A DNA stretch of 64,000 bases, from positions 30,369 to 94,368 of IMG/VR virus record IMGVR_UViG_3300028146_000008, one strand, 5' to 3'. Shown here piece after piece: positions 7,649 through 15,961 of this stretch (its first letter is position 1; each line of letters opens with the position of its first letter). A model generated the notes under the pieces. The model was not told the DNA's origin. It saw only the letters and a program-made list of their open reading frames with translations, and did not search any database. Position numbers and translations under genes: made by a program. This DNA is from a virus.

Positions 7649-8296
7649 TTAGGGCATTGAAGGTGCGGCGGCTGCGGGGGCCGGTGCTGCGCTTGACGGG
7701 GCCGGGGCTGCTGGAGCCGCTTCGCCCGCGCCGAGCATCTGCTTTAGTTTCTCAACCAGATCGCCGCCATCTTTCACAGCGTAACTGTTTTCGTTATCGT
7801 CCATTCCGACCTTATCCGGACGGGTGTGCATCTGGTGCTTCACAGTGTGTGAACCATCGGAGTGGTGCTCGATGTGTGTATGCTTGATTCCGTGCTTCGG
7901 CTTCTTGCTGCCACCCAGACCGGAGGTTGCTTTGTCCATCACGGCTTTCTTCATTTCTGGCTTGGCTTCGGACTTCATCGCGGGCTTTGCTTCTTTGTTA
8001 TCTTTTGCGGGAATCACTTTTTCATCCTTATGTAATTCATATAAACCTGTTTTTGGAACCGTTCCGCCCTTTTTGAAACTTCCAAGGGCTTTCGCCTGTT
8101 CGCCGCGATACTTGATTCCAGCGGCGGCATCGCTTGCTTCTTTTCCGATTCCATTTGATGGAGCGGGAGAAGCAGGAGCGGCAGGTTTAGGAGACGGTCT
8201 TTCGGGTCCACGAACGGACGCTTGAAATCTGTTGGCATCAGCCAGTGTGTTCTTAGCAGAAGCTAAGGCGCGTTTGACAAAATCGTTATCCGGCAT
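7649..8296 (-). CDS. Head-module protein with His-rich centre
   Basis: About 215 residues from ATG at 8296 (GAAGAAG eight bases upstream; a GTG at 8335 also exists). It has the segment KKGGTVPKTGLYELHKDEKV, seen in other phage virion-associated proteins, and a His-rich run KHTHIEHHSDGSHTVKH; both ends are Ala/Pro-rich and probably disordered. The His run could bind metal. Its gene starts one base after the previous stop and ends nine bases before TerL. Confidence 0.6.
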   Translation of the reverse strand: MPDNDFVKRALASAKNTLADANRFQASVRGPERPSPKPAAPASPAPSNGIGKEASDAAAGIKYRGEQAKALGSFKKGGTVPKTGLYELHKDEKVIPAKDNKEAKPAMKSEAKPEMKKAVMDKATSGLGGSKKPKHGIKHTHIEHHSDGSHTVKHQMHTRPDKVGMDDNENSYAVKDGGDLVEKLKQMLGAGEAAPAAPAPSSAAPAPAAAAPSMP

Positions 8297-8297
8297 G

Positions 8298-8477
8298 TTA
8301 GGTCTTCTTCGATCTGGCTCTAAAATCGGCTTCACGAAGAACGCGGCCGGGTGTTGCTTTCTCAGGCAAGTTTTTACCCTTGGCTTCTTGATCCCACTCT
8401 TTTACTTTTTCTTTTCCGAGTGCTTTGACTCCAGATGGAGAGTTCGCCCACCGAAGTTGTTTTTTACTTAGTGGCAC
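8298..8477 (-). CDS. Small basic phage protein (59 aa)
   Basis: GTG start at 8477 preceded by AAGGAGG, stop one base before the next ATG. The protein begins VPLSKKQLRWANSPSGVKAL and is rich in Lys and Arg. It resembles small proteins often found beside phage TerL genes. No domain recognised. Confidence 0.7.
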   Translation of the reverse strand: MPLSKKQLRWANSPSGVKALGKEKVKEWDQEAKGKNLPEKATPGRVLREADFRARSKKT

Positions 8478-8498
8478 GGTTCCTCCTTAGACCGAAAC

Positions 8499-8518
8499 GG
8501 GGCGGGGTGAGCCGCCCC
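8499..8518 (-). terminator. GC-rich hairpin, possible terminator
   Basis: GGGGCGG/CCGCCCC stem downstream of the gene at 8567-9163, followed on the minus strand by GTTT. The T-run is short, so termination may be partial. Confidence 0.5.
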
Positions 8519-8566
8519 TTCGGGTTACGTTGTGGGGATTTCACCCACACTCTTTTAATTGGTTGA

Positions 8567-9163
8567 TTAGGCTTCGAGAAGGAACTGAGTCAGAGTTACG
8601 GTCGCACCGCTAAGGTTGTTGGCGGCTGCCGAAACAACACCGACTGCAAACTGAACCGGGGGTTCAGCCGCGTAGTTGGCTGTGGTGAGCGGGTTAGTGA
8701 TGATGGCGCGGGCCACTGGAACGTTGGTTCCGCCGTTGGGTCCCAAACCTTCGTACCCTTGGAACACGCCCGTAAGAGCTTTGGATACGTTATCGCCTGA
8801 AAGTTCCGCTTCGATTTCCCACGGAATAGAAGCCGCAACAGCCGCTGCGTAGGTGAACACAGGCACGGCAGTTAACGCGCCGATCTGGTTACCAGCAGCC
8901 GCTGCGAAAGACGCGGTGTTGGACGCATACAGACCGATCTGAACCGGCGTGGCCGCGCTGGTATAAGTGCCCGCGCCGAACGTGATGTAGCCTGCGGCGC
9001 GAACAGTAAACGGTTGGCCGTTCAGTTTGTTTGAACCAGGGGCGTTGAGGTTAAGCTGCGTACCGGCTCCGGGTTCTCCGGCGATAACGGTAAAAGCGGT
9101 AGTAGCTGCACCTGCGGGAACTGTCAGAGAGGCAGCAGCCGGTGCTTGAGCAATAGTATACAT
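8567..9163 (-). CDS. Virion-type beta-rich protein (decoration or spike candidate)
   Basis: 198 residues, very rich in Ala, Thr, Gly and Val with almost no Cys or Lys; alternating strands such as FTVRAAGYITFGAGTY and PVQIGLYASNTASFAA suggest a beta-sandwich. Gene order (just upstream of the head module) and composition fit a head decoration or minor virion protein. ATG at 9163. No family named with certainty. Confidence 0.6.
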   Translation of the reverse strand: MYTIAQAPAAASLTVPAGAATTAFTVIAGEPGAGTQLNLNAPGSNKLNGQPFTVRAAGYITFGAGTYTSAATPVQIGLYASNTASFAAAAGNQIGALTAVPVFTYAAAVAASIPWEIEAELSGDNVSKALTGVFQGYEGLGPNGGTNVPVARAIITNPLTTANYAAEPPVQFAVGVVSAAANNLSGATVTLTQFLLEA

Positions 9164-9249
9164 TGAGATTTTTTCCTTATTTGTTACTGATGTTTATTGG
9201 TGTTACGGAGACGTGCGCGAACGCGGACGTTTAAAACTGAGGAACTAAA

Positions 9250-10437
9250 CTACCAAGCCGATCCGTTGCGGATGGCCGAAATCAATTCAGAAATTGCGCC
9301 TTCAAAGCCGCGCGTTTCATTTCTGTAAAAAGTAGCGGACGGATACCACTTCAATTTTTTTCCCGTTCTTAGATACTTCCAGCAACTGTTTCCAGCGAGC
9401 AAGCAGGCAACGGGTTTTCCCATAGCCCCGGCTAAATGCAAAATGCTGGTATCAACGGTTACCACCGCGTCAAGATTCGCAATCAATCCTGCGGTGTCAT
9501 CCCATGTGTGAAACGGGAGATTTGAAACAGGATATGGAAGGTTTTCGCCGTGCTGTAGATTGACCCATTGTATTTTGTCGCCCGTCATGCAAACCAAACG
9601 CATGGCCTGCCCTTCGCTCAGAGAGCGAAACTTTCTTCCTCCCTGGTGATCCTCTCGGGCGGCATAACACAACCCGACAATAGGTAAACCTATGCGGGTC
9701 ATTTTATATTTTTCTACGGACTCCGGTTTGGCTGTAATCGGAAGCGGATCGGGAACTTCGTGCGGCCCGATATCTAATTTAGCGGGCAAGGAAAAAGCCG
9801 TACACCAGTGGGTGGCGTTTATCTGCTCCCCATCGGCGACCAACTTCTCTCTGGGAAACACTCTTTCAAAAAAAGAAAACAATTCGGCGTATGGATAGAA
9901 TTTCCAGTTGACGCCTTTCTTGTCTAGCTCGGGAAGCCACCGGGGATAGGATAGTCGGTCCCCCGCTCCACCTTCATTGATAACCAAAAGTTCGTGGCCA
10001 TCCGGCAGGGGTTCTCCATTCCATTCTTGGACAGCTCTCGGAAGGAGAAGGTGATGAGCTGCGCCTTGCTGAGACGGGCGGCAGTTATCATAGATCGACC
10101 ATGCTTGCTTCCATAGACCGGCTTTCAAAAGAGCTTCGCCGTACCCCATTCGGACATACATATCGCCGGGGTCAAGCCAGTAAGCCTGTTCGACTACCTG
10201 GGTAGATTCTTTATGTCGTCCTAGCTCCTTTAAAACCAAGGCCAGATTCATTCCGATGTCCGCTTGCTTATTCTTTCGCCAAGCTGCTTCGGCTAGAGGA
10301 AGAGATTTCTCTACGTCACCGAGGGTAAAATAGCAAGCAGACAGGTCTTTTAGTAATTCGGCGGTAGGCCGAACTTGGCAAATCGCGTCGAGACCTCGGA
10401 TTACTTGTTTAGCGGTTTCTACAGAAAGCGGCTGCAT
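9250..10437 (-). CDS. TPR-containing GT9-like glycosyltransferase
   Basis: 395 residues. Residues 1-130 are TPR-like helix pairs (CYFTLGDVEKSLPLAEAAW, ALVLKELGRHKES). Residues 150-390 resemble ADP-heptose/O-GlcNAc type transferases: NEGGAGDRLSYPRWLPEL, then TAGLIANLDAVVTVDTSILH and LAGAMGKPVACLL, the sugar-nucleotide site of the GT9 fold. Predicted to move a sugar to protein or glycan. Starts a four-gene run with methyltransferase and cupin genes, so it probably acts in glycan decoration. Confidence 0.75.
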   Translation of the reverse strand: MQPLSVETAKQVIRGLDAICQVRPTAELLKDLSACYFTLGDVEKSLPLAEAAWRKNKQADIGMNLALVLKELGRHKESTQVVEQAYWLDPGDMYVRMGYGEALLKAGLWKQAWSIYDNCRPSQQGAAHHLLLPRAVQEWNGEPLPDGHELLVINEGGAGDRLSYPRWLPELDKKGVNWKFYPYAELFSFFERVFPREKLVADGEQINATHWCTAFSLPAKLDIGPHEVPDPLPITAKPESVEKYKMTRIGLPIVGLCYAAREDHQGGRKFRSLSEGQAMRLVCMTGDKIQWVNLQHGENLPYPVSNLPFHTWDDTAGLIANLDAVVTVDTSILHLAGAMGKPVACLLAGNSCWKYLRTGKKLKWYPSATFYRNETRGFEGAISELISAIRNGSAW

Positions 10438-11027
10438 TATACTTTCTTAATGAACTTCATGTTTGGCGAGGTTTCATACCCGCCGAGTTCAATAAAATCT
10501 TCTTTCGGGATTACTTCGTTCACCGCTGCCTGAACTCCTGGAAAAGCCCAATCGTGGAATACCACGATCCCGTCATGCGACAGCATCGGCCAAAAATGAG
10601 TGAGCGCTACTTGGTGAGAACTGTAGTGGTCCGAATCCATGAAAATCAGGGATAGCGGACGTGGAGGGAAAGTCGGAATCGTGTCTTCGTGCTTTCCGCG
10701 AACTAAAACAATTTCAAAAGGTTTAACGGTTTCCTTTATTTCTTCCCAATCCGTGTTCGCGAAGTTCTCAAACCCGACTCCTTCGCCATAAGGCAAGCCG
10801 CCAAAAGTATCGAAGGCGTAAACTCTTTTTTCGACTCGGGGTGTTCTCTGATATTCGAGAACCGTCGCCGCCATCGCAATGGATGCTCCGCATTTGTAAC
10901 TTCCGACCTCAACGATATCCCCTGGGATATGCGTAACGTGGGAGACCGCCTTGGTTAGATCAATTATGTTATTTGGGTGGCAATCCGAACGGGACTTAGC
11001 GAGTTCTATGGCTTCTTGAAAATTCAC
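10437..11027 (-). CDS. TylF/macrocin-type O-methyltransferase
   Basis: 196 residues with a class I SAM fold: GDIVEVGSYKCGASIAMAAT (SAM loop, residue 36 on), FDTFGGLP, RPLSLIFMDSDHYSSHQ and GIVVFHDWAFPGVQAAV. This pattern fits the TylF family that methylates sugar hydroxyls. Adjacent to the glycosyltransferase and cupin genes, so a glycan substrate is likely. Confidence 0.78.
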   Translation of the reverse strand: MNFQEAIELAKSRSDCHPNNIIDLTKAVSHVTHIPGDIVEVGSYKCGASIAMAATVLEYQRTPRVEKRVYAFDTFGGLPYGEGVGFENFANTDWEEIKETVKPFEIVLVRGKHEDTIPTFPPRPLSLIFMDSDHYSSHQVALTHFWPMLSHDGIVVFHDWAFPGVQAAVNEVIPKEDFIELGGYETSPNMKFIKKV

Positions 11028-11488
11028 TCCGGTCTCCGAAGAATGTTAAAGTCTGAACGAAACCCGACGTATTTCCATCCGAGGTCTTTCGCTCGCTTGA
11101 TGGCTTGTGCGGATTTGGTTTGATAGTCTGACATCGCTATTACCTTAGCGCCTGTGGAACTAGCGATTAGAAATTCCGTAAGGCCTGTCTGCAGGTCCGG
11201 TGGGTCCAAGAAAACAGCGTCTACCCACGTTCTGGTGCTCAAGTACCGGATGTGGTCTTGAGTCAGGAAGCGGCAATACTTCGCTGTGTCTTCCCTTTCC
11301 AGTTCGCGGTGAGTGCGAAGTTGATTCTGGAAGTCCAGGTCCACTGAAATGAATTCACTTGTGAACTGCTGCTGTGCGACCCATTTTGCGATTGGCTGCG
11401 TAAACGCACTGCCAGTTTCTACAATCTGTAAACTCTTCTTATCGAACCCGTCTAGGAGTTCGGAGATTTCTGTTTGCAAGGGGTGCAT
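11024..11488 (-). CDS. Methyltransferase-like protein (possibly inactive)
   Basis: 154 residues with Rossmann features: LQIVETGSAFTQPIAKWVA, FISVDLDFQNQL, and WVDAVFLDPPDLQTGL. The glycine-rich SAM loop is weak. Overlaps both neighbours by a few bases and probably belongs to the glycan set. A copy of the dispersed palindrome lies inside and encodes Phe-Thr-Ser-Glu-Phe. Confidence 0.55.
   Translation of the reverse strand: MHPLQTEISELLDGFDKKSLQIVETGSAFTQPIAKWVAQQQFTSEFISVDLDFQNQLRTHRELEREDTAKYCRFLTQDHIRYLSTRTWVDAVFLDPPDLQTGLTEFLIASSTGAKVIAMSDYQTKSAQAIKRAKDLGWKYVGFRSDFNILRRPE
11354..11365. repeat. Dispersed palindrome copy (in gene)
   Basis: TTCACTTGTGAA inside the coding region at 11024-11488. 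Confidence 0.65.
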
Positions 11489-11859
11489 TCGATTGGCCCC
11501 GATTCCGTGATCCGAAAAACATCTGATTCCCGATGAGTTGTTGATATTTCGAGAATCACTGCCCCCTCTTTGCTAGAAAATCTGTGCAAAGTGTTTGGCT
11601 CGATGGTGCGCTTATCTCCGATACTTAAAAACTCTTCAAACGGGTTTCCGCGAACATCGCGTTGTTCCAGAGTCAGAGCCCCGCTAAGAATCAGAAAATC
11701 TTCCTTCTTTTGTTCGTGCCGATGCAGGGATGATTGAAACCCGGCGTTCAAAAACAAAATCTTGGCGCAATACGAATCCGTATTCGTCAGCCACCATTCT
11801 TCCCCGTAAACTTTCGGAACTCGGTGGATTGGCCGAAGATGATCTAGTTCGATCTTCAC
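11452..11859 (-). CDS. Cupin-domain protein
   Basis: 135 residues; cupin motif 1 is SSLHRHEQKKEDFLILSG with two His and one Glu for a metal, and motif 2 is IEPNTLHRFSSKEGAVILEI. Similar to the C-terminal domain of sugar-phosphate isomerases and to small sugar cupins. With glycosyltransferase and methyltransferase neighbours, a sugar substrate is the best guess. Confidence 0.75.
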   Translation of the reverse strand: MKIELDHLRPIHRVPKVYGEEWWLTNTDSYCAKILFLNAGFQSSLHRHEQKKEDFLILSGALTLEQRDVRGNPFEEFLSIGDKRTIEPNTLHRFSSKEGAVILEISTTHRESDVFRITESGPIECTPCKQKSPNS

Positions 11860-12236
11860 AGAGTTATTCCAGAAATCGCGCTTACTTCGACTTCGAGGTG
11901 ATGAATCGTGGTGAGCGGGTAGATGTGAACCTTGCCGTTTGCATCGCGAAACGTCATTCCGCCATTGTTAGCGATCAAACTCCACGCTTGGGCCACGCTC
12001 ATTCTGTCAGCTTCGAGAGTGGGTAAACCTTTAGGCCGGTCCATCGGAACGATCTGTGGGGCGAGCGCGTAATAGCTGCCATCAGATGCTTTTTCGTTTA
12101 GAACCGCTGAGATCGTGATGTTGACGGTTTCTTTCGGGGTTGCCAGTCCGCTGGACCCTTGCGCTACTTTGGCAGCACTCGCTTCAGCCACTACTTGTGC
12201 TGCGATCTGTTCTTCCTGGGTTTTTGCTTTGCTCAT
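11856..12236 (-). CDS. Unknown phage protein
   Basis: 126 residues from ATG at 12236 (AAGGAAAT upstream; the frame is open further). Helical N-terminus (EEQIAAQVVAEASAAKVAQG), then strands including MTFRDANGKVHIYPLTTIHH. Not recognised. Ends with a four-base overlap into the cupin gene. Confidence 0.55.
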   Translation of the reverse strand: MSKAKTQEEQIAAQVVAEASAAKVAQGSSGLATPKETVNITISAVLNEKASDGSYYALAPQIVPMDRPKGLPTLEADRMSVAQAWSLIANNGGMTFRDANGKVHIYPLTTIHHLEVEVSAISGITL

Positions 12237-12416
12237 GTTTTGATTATTTCCTTGACGCCGTTGTGCGGGGTCTAATCTTGGAGAAGCTTTTAACTTCTCC
12301 ATGCGTTTGCCTTTGCGCCACACGCTCTACTTCCTTACGGTCATTGCACGACCTGTTGCACCAAATCGCGCTACGTAAGTTTTCATGCATGGTGGGAATC
12401 GAACCCACAGTTCTCT
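12237..12416. other. Intergenic, with a tRNA-like T-arm
   Basis: Contains on the minus strand GTGGGTTCGATTCCCAC (about 12403-12387), a perfect tRNA T-stem and loop, but no matching acceptor, D or anticodon arms upstream. Probably a tRNA fragment. Otherwise I see nothing coding. Confidence 0.4.
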
Positions 12417-12620
12417 TTACGAATACCTAAAATCTACTGGCCTTTCGTTCACAAACTGATCTATTCGGGACTTCATCGTATCTGCCCACAATTGTTCATC
12501 CGTGGAAAAAGCGTGACCGGATAAAAGCCCCTGGCCGCGACGGTCGTAAACGTCGAAGAGGATTTGCCCATTTGGTTGAGCGTTCACTTCAATTTTAAAC
12601 GACCGATAAAATGTGACCAT
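12417..12620 (-). CDS. Small unknown protein (67 aa)
   Basis: ATG with GGAG upstream. Compact alpha/beta look (FKIEVNAQPNGQILFDVYDR). Not recognised. Follows a promoter and a terminator-like hairpin, so its transcription may be controlled separately from the genes upstream. Confidence 0.5.
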   Translation of the reverse strand: MVTFYRSFKIEVNAQPNGQILFDVYDRRGQGLLSGHAFSTDEQLWADTMKSRIDQFVNERPVDFRYS

Positions 12621-12630
12621 GATTCTCCGT

Positions 12631-12662
12631 TTTTAAAAGGCCGCCCCGGTTAAGAAGCGGCC
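12631..12662 (-). terminator. Terminator-like hairpin before gene 12417-12620
   Basis: GGCCGC/GCGGCC stem (12662-12639) followed on the minus strand by TTTTAAAAA. It lies between a promoter and the next gene, as an attenuator would. Confidence 0.6.
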
Positions 12663-12697
12663 CCAAGGAGGTGACTGCTATGCTGAACTACTAAGAC

Positions 12698-12726
12698 AGA
12701 GTATCACTACTCCATCTTATTGTCAA
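12698..12726 (-). promoter_or_regulatory. Sigma70-type promoter
   Basis: TTGACA (12726-12721), 17-base spacer, TACTCT (12703-12698), reading leftward into the hairpin at 12631-12662. Confidence 0.5.
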
Positions 12727-12740
12727 CCATTTACTTCAAT

Positions 12741-12860
12741 TTATACTTTCTTTACGGCATTCACGACTGCGGAGGCTTTCTTTTCAACAGAAGCGCCCCA
12801 GCGGTAGCCACCATATCCACCGGCACAAACGCCGATTACAAAAGCAATGAAAGTGACCAT
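12741..12860 (-). CDS. 39-aa membrane peptide
   Basis: ATG at 12860 with AGGAG six bases upstream. One hydrophobic Gly-rich segment (TFIAFVIGVCAGGYGGYRWG), then a short Lys-rich tail. Likely a single-pass membrane peptide. Too small to assign a role. Confidence 0.6.
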   Translation of the reverse strand: MVTFIAFVIGVCAGGYGGYRWGASVEKKASAVVNAVKKV

Positions 12861-12868
12861 TTATTCTC

Positions 12869-13075
12869 CTATGCGGGATTGTTTACCACAACTGATGTGC
12901 CAGAAACTTGTCCGCTTACAGAACCGTTCGGCTGGCCGACTGTTTTGGTTGTGGCCGCAACTGGTTGGCCTGCGCCCTTCGGGAGCGGGTGTACTGCGGG
13001 ATTTGAAAAAAGCACTTGACTGCCGGATTTGTTGAGGGTGATGGTAGCCATTGTTTGATTGGGTCCCTGTGCCAT
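12869..13075 (-). CDS. Short Gly/Val/Pro protein ending NNPA
   Basis: 68 residues, ATG with GAGGT upstream. Rich in Ser, Gly and Val; ends SVVVNNPA. It is one of five proteins here that differ in body sequence but share a C-terminal strand plus Asn-Pro-Ala/Ser. An internal FSNPAVHP echoes the motif. Perhaps a virion decoration or fibre-associated protein. Function unknown. Confidence 0.6.
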   Translation of the reverse strand: MAQGPNQTMATITLNKSGSQVLFSNPAVHPLPKGAGQPVAATTKTVGQPNGSVSGQVSGTSVVVNNPA

Positions 13076-13085
13076 TTGTTACCTC

Positions 13086-13370
13086 TTAGGCGGGGTTGGC
13101 GAAGCGAACTTGAACCCCTGGGGCGTTGTTAAACGAGAAGTTGGTCCGGATCGGTACTAGAGCATTTCCGGAAATTGACGTTGGTGCGATGTTCGGATCG
13201 GAGAAGGGAGCATCAACCGGGGGAAGTGGGTTCACGCCGGTAGCGTAATCCCCTGCGCTAAAACTCGGGGGGTTGCCGGTGTGAATTTCCAGACCTGTAA
13301 CGACCGGGCCTCCGGGTAGTGAAAAAACTGTTTGGGGCTGGCCAGTGGCCGCTCCTGAATCGAAAGCCAT
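13086..13370 (-). CDS. Short Gly/Pro protein ending ANPA
   Basis: 94 residues from ATG at 13370 (AGGAG upstream). Pro-, Gly- and Asn-rich with beta-like pieces (PVVTGLEIHTGNPPSFSAGD); ends VQVRFANPA. The EIHTGN piece resembles EVHTAN in the protein at 23696-24025, a further link within this set. Confidence 0.6.
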   Translation of the reverse strand: MAFDSGAATGQPQTVFSLPGGPVVTGLEIHTGNPPSFSAGDYATGVNPLPPVDAPFSDPNIAPTSISGNALVPIRTNFSFNNAPGVQVRFANPA

Positions 13371-13374
13371 AATG

Positions 13375-13584
13375 TTACTCTCCTGCCCTTCCGCCATCTA
13401 GCGGACGGACGTTCCCGCCTCTGCGGGATTTAGTGGTTGCTTTTTCCCGAGCGGCATCGAGTCCTGCTTCTTTGGCGCTCAACATCTGTTTCTTTTTTGT
13501 CTGCATCGGGGTTGCGGTTGTAATGTAATCCGCGTCGTCTCGACTGGTTCCGAGAACCCGACAATTCGTTGGTTTGAGTTTCAT
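13375..13584 (-). CDS. Small basic protein (69 aa)
   Basis: ATG after AAGAGGAAAT. Hydrophilic, with a Lys/Arg-rich second half (TKKKQMLSAKEAGLDAAREK). Lies between two Asn-Pro-Ala genes but lacks the motif. Not recognised. Confidence 0.5.
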   Translation of the reverse strand: MKLKPTNCRVLGTSRDDADYITTATPMQTKKKQMLSAKEAGLDAAREKATTKSRRGGNVRPLDGGRAGE

Positions 13585-13592
13585 ATTTCCTC

Positions 13593-13994
13593 TTAGGCTG
13601 GGTTCTTCCAGTTCACTGTCGCCGATAGCGCGTTTGTGAGTACCTTCGTTACCGTGGCGTATGTGGGTTGAACGTTGGAGACCGGATTCCCTTTTACTGT
13701 GGCCACTGCTGGGTCTGCGTAAACCGTGTCGTTTCCGGATGCGTCCACAAGGACCGAACCGGTATCTGCAAAAGGATTGGTTCCTTGGGATTGCGTTCCA
13801 CCTGATGTCAGATCGAACCCGCCCGAGGTTGCACCTGGGCCGGTCCAGTTTCCCGATCCGCCACCTGTTGGGGGTCCGCCCGAACCGGGGGAGTATGCCG
13901 CCCCGTTGGTCGAAGTGACTCCCGGAGTTCCATTGTCGATTACAATGAATCCGTTGTCAGGGAGAGTGAATTTTACTTGTTGCGCTTGAGCCAT
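13593..13994 (-). CDS. Gly/Ser/Thr-rich protein ending KNPA
   Basis: 133 residues with a flexible middle (GSGGPPTGGGSGNWTGPGAT) between beta-like ends; C-terminus ATVNWKNPA. Third member of the local run with the C-terminal Asn-Pro-Ala tag. Composition fits a surface or fibre component. Confidence 0.6.
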   Translation of the reverse strand: MAQAQQVKFTLPDNGFIVIDNGTPGVTSTNGAAYSPGSGGPPTGGGSGNWTGPGATSGGFDLTSGGTQSQGTNPFADTGSVLVDASGNDTVYADPAVATVKGNPVSNVQPTYATVTKVLTNALSATVNWKNPA

Positions 13995-14030
13995 GTTGCT
14001 TTCCTAATTTCCTAATTTCCTGATTCCCTA

Positions 14031-14043
14031 TTCACTTTGTGAA
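14031..14043. repeat. Dispersed palindrome copy
   Basis: TTCACTTTGTGAA in the gap between genes at 13994 and 14077; a threefold CTAATTTC-like repeat precedes it. Confidence 0.65.
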
Positions 14044-14076
14044 CTACTGAGGGCAGGCAACGCTGGCCTTAGATGT

Positions 14077-14598
14077 TTATGCTGTTGCTTTGTATTCTTG
14101 CCGGATGCGGACACACGAAAAATAAAAACGATAAGCAACCCAAGCAAACGTTTCTCGGATGGGAGAGGTTGCAAGTGGCGGGTTGGTTGCGGCTAGCAAA
14201 TTCAGATTTCGCTTGCCTTCCCGCATTTCAAAGATGTCGGTGACGATTGTGTTCTTTGTGTCTCTGGGATCAGTCGAGTCGCGCTCTTTGGCGTTTTCTT
14301 TGCGGATCAGACCATCTACAAACGTTCCTGCGTCTCTCGCGAGCTTCTTTGTATATTCCAGAAATATCGAGTCCACGCCCATTTTGTTTAGCACTGCTTC
14401 GGACTCAGAGATCACTTTGTAATCTGAAATCAGTTCAACGATGTTTCCACACTCTTGAAGGCTGCCGCGATACATCACGAACTCGACCTTGGGTCGCAAG
14501 TCTTCCGAACCGAGTTGAATTTTTTTCGACGCCACGTAAAGAGGTGCGTTGTCAAGAAACTCGTTCTTGAAAACCGCCTCTAGGTATTCAACATCCAT
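14077..14598 (-). CDS. Unknown protein (173 aa)
   Basis: Mixed alpha/beta, ATG at 14598. Middle part has a helical charged region (LARDAGTFVDGLIRKENAKE). No motif recognised. Part of the virion-type block. Confidence 0.5.
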   Translation of the reverse strand: MDVEYLEAVFKNEFLDNAPLYVASKKIQLGSEDLRPKVEFVMYRGSLQECGNIVELISDYKVISESEAVLNKMGVDSIFLEYTKKLARDAGTFVDGLIRKENAKERDSTDPRDTKNTIVTDIFEMREGKRNLNLLAATNPPLATSPIRETFAWVAYRFYFSCVRIRQEYKATA

Positions 14599-14617
14599 TG
14601 GGGTGCCTCCGCACGCC

Positions 14618-14932
14618 TTACAGTTCTCTTAGTTTGTGGAGCCTCCCATCTTTATCCAATCGGTAGATCGGCTTCGATGGGTCGGCAGAACGGTTGACTG
14701 CTTTTACTGCTTCCGCGACTGCGGGTTCGGGCGTAGGTATGCTTGTACGCTTCTGTGCATTTTGTAGAAATTGTACGGGATCATGCACCGGGCGCGGATC
14801 TTCGGAAACCTTGACTAACTTACCCGCGCGGTTAAGAGTGCAATCCACCCCATCATCGTCTTGGAAGATGAGGTGGCTGCTCAAGGAATTGCTTCCTTCG
14901 GAAAAGGTTATGGTTCGGTCTGTTGGTTTCAT
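14618..14932 (-). CDS. Unknown protein (104 aa)
   Basis: ATG at 14932 overlaps the previous stop as ATGA, which decides the start over an upstream ATG. Contains VQFLQNAQKR and ends PIYRLDKDGRLHKLREL. Not recognised. Confidence 0.55.
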   Translation of the reverse strand: MKPTDRTITFSEGSNSLSSHLIFQDDDGVDCTLNRAGKLVKVSEDPRPVHDPVQFLQNAQKRTSIPTPEPAVAEAVKAVNRSADPSKPIYRLDKDGRLHKLREL

Positions 14933-15807
14933 AAAATAGTTAGCGACGTGCCGCACTGCGAGCAGAACTTCGCGTTTGCTTTATTCGTCTTGCTGCAGGT
15001 GACGCATTTGTTTTTTACGTCCACGGTTTTCGGCTGCTTGACTTCAACCTTTCCGTGTCGGCCAACGAGTTTGAGCACGATGACTTCGGTTTGGTTCTCG
15101 GTCTCAAATCCAGCAACGTTCTGAAATTGCTGGTTACTAACCGAACCCGGAACCGTGATGCCCGCGTCGTTCATGTTCTGCGGTGCCCAATCCATCGTTA
15201 CCGAGCCTTCGGATTTAGGCTGCGCCGAGCGCAACAGAGACTGGGCTTTCATTTGGCCACTGGATGTATTAACCGCGTTGGCGGAAATAGATCCTGAAGT
15301 TGAACTGTTTACGGTGTAGCTCGAATTCTGCAAGCCACCCGTCAGGGTCCAGGTCGTTTTCGGATACTTCGGCCAGTATGGATACCAATATCCATGTTGC
15401 CAGTCATAGTGATAGTGGTCGTAATGATGGGTTTCCGTGACCGTAACAATCGGCTGTTTCTTTTCAAATCTGTACTCGACGCGGATCAGACCGTCTTCGG
15501 CTTCGATGCCGCGCGTCTCTTCGATCTCGGATGTCCGCTCGATAAACTTAAACCGGTTGCCTTGGCTCAGGTTTCCGTTCTTCAGAAACCGCTCGATCTC
15601 CACACTCTGGTTCGGACCAACCACAAACCAAGTGCCGGAAGTATCTTTGCCGTCTATTTGAATCCGGAATTCGGCGCGGACTGAGTTCAGGTTCTTGACC
15701 AGAACCGAGTACTCCGAACCGAACGGTAATTCTACTCGGTCATTGGACTCGCGGAGAACCTTTCCATTCACTTTTAAACACACTACTAGATTCTTCTTGA
15801 ACATCAT
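14929..15807 (-). CDS. Phage protein with C-terminal zinc ribbon
   Basis: 292 residues. The first 100 form a beta domain (VLRESNDRVELPFGSEYSVL) of a type I have seen in other large phages. The middle is aromatic and His-rich (HHYDHYHYDWQHGYWYPYWP). The end is a two-CxxC zinc ribbon (CVTCSKTN then FCSQCGTS). Possibly a virion protein exposed to ligands. Function unknown. Confidence 0.65.
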   Translation of the reverse strand: MMFKKNLVVCLKVNGKVLRESNDRVELPFGSEYSVLVKNLNSVRAEFRIQIDGKDTSGTWFVVGPNQSVEIERFLKNGNLSQGNRFKFIERTSEIEETRGIEAEDGLIRVEYRFEKKQPIVTVTETHHYDHYHYDWQHGYWYPYWPKYPKTTWTLTGGLQNSSYTVNSSTSGSISANAVNTSSGQMKAQSLLRSAQPKSEGSVTMDWAPQNMNDAGITVPGSVSNQQFQNVAGFETENQTEVIVLKLVGRHGKVEVKQPKTVDVKNKCVTCSKTNKANAKFCSQCGTSLTIL

Positions 15808-15880
15808 ACTATCTCCTTTTAACGACTCACCGACTAGGAGTCCATTGTTTAAAGTCGGTTGGTTTTTTACTTCTACAACA

Positions 15881-15955
15881 TGGGGCCCAGTGATGGATTT
15901 GAACCACCGACCCGCTGTTTACAAAACAGCCGCTCTGCCTCTGAGCTAACCGGGC
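15881..15955 (-). tRNA. tRNA-Thr (UGU)
   Basis: Cloverleaf: acceptor GCCCGGT/ACTGGGC, anticodon stem GCTGT/ACAGC with loop TTTGTAA, T-arm GGTTCAAATCC, CCA encoded. First of three adjacent minus-strand tRNAs. Confidence 0.9.
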
Positions 15956-15961
15956 AAAACT

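Noticed and set aside
12387-12403. Possible tRNA on the minus strand (perfect T-arm)
   Set aside because: No acceptor partner, D-arm or anticodon arm nearby, and the space is occupied by the end of a gene. Kept only as a possible fragment.
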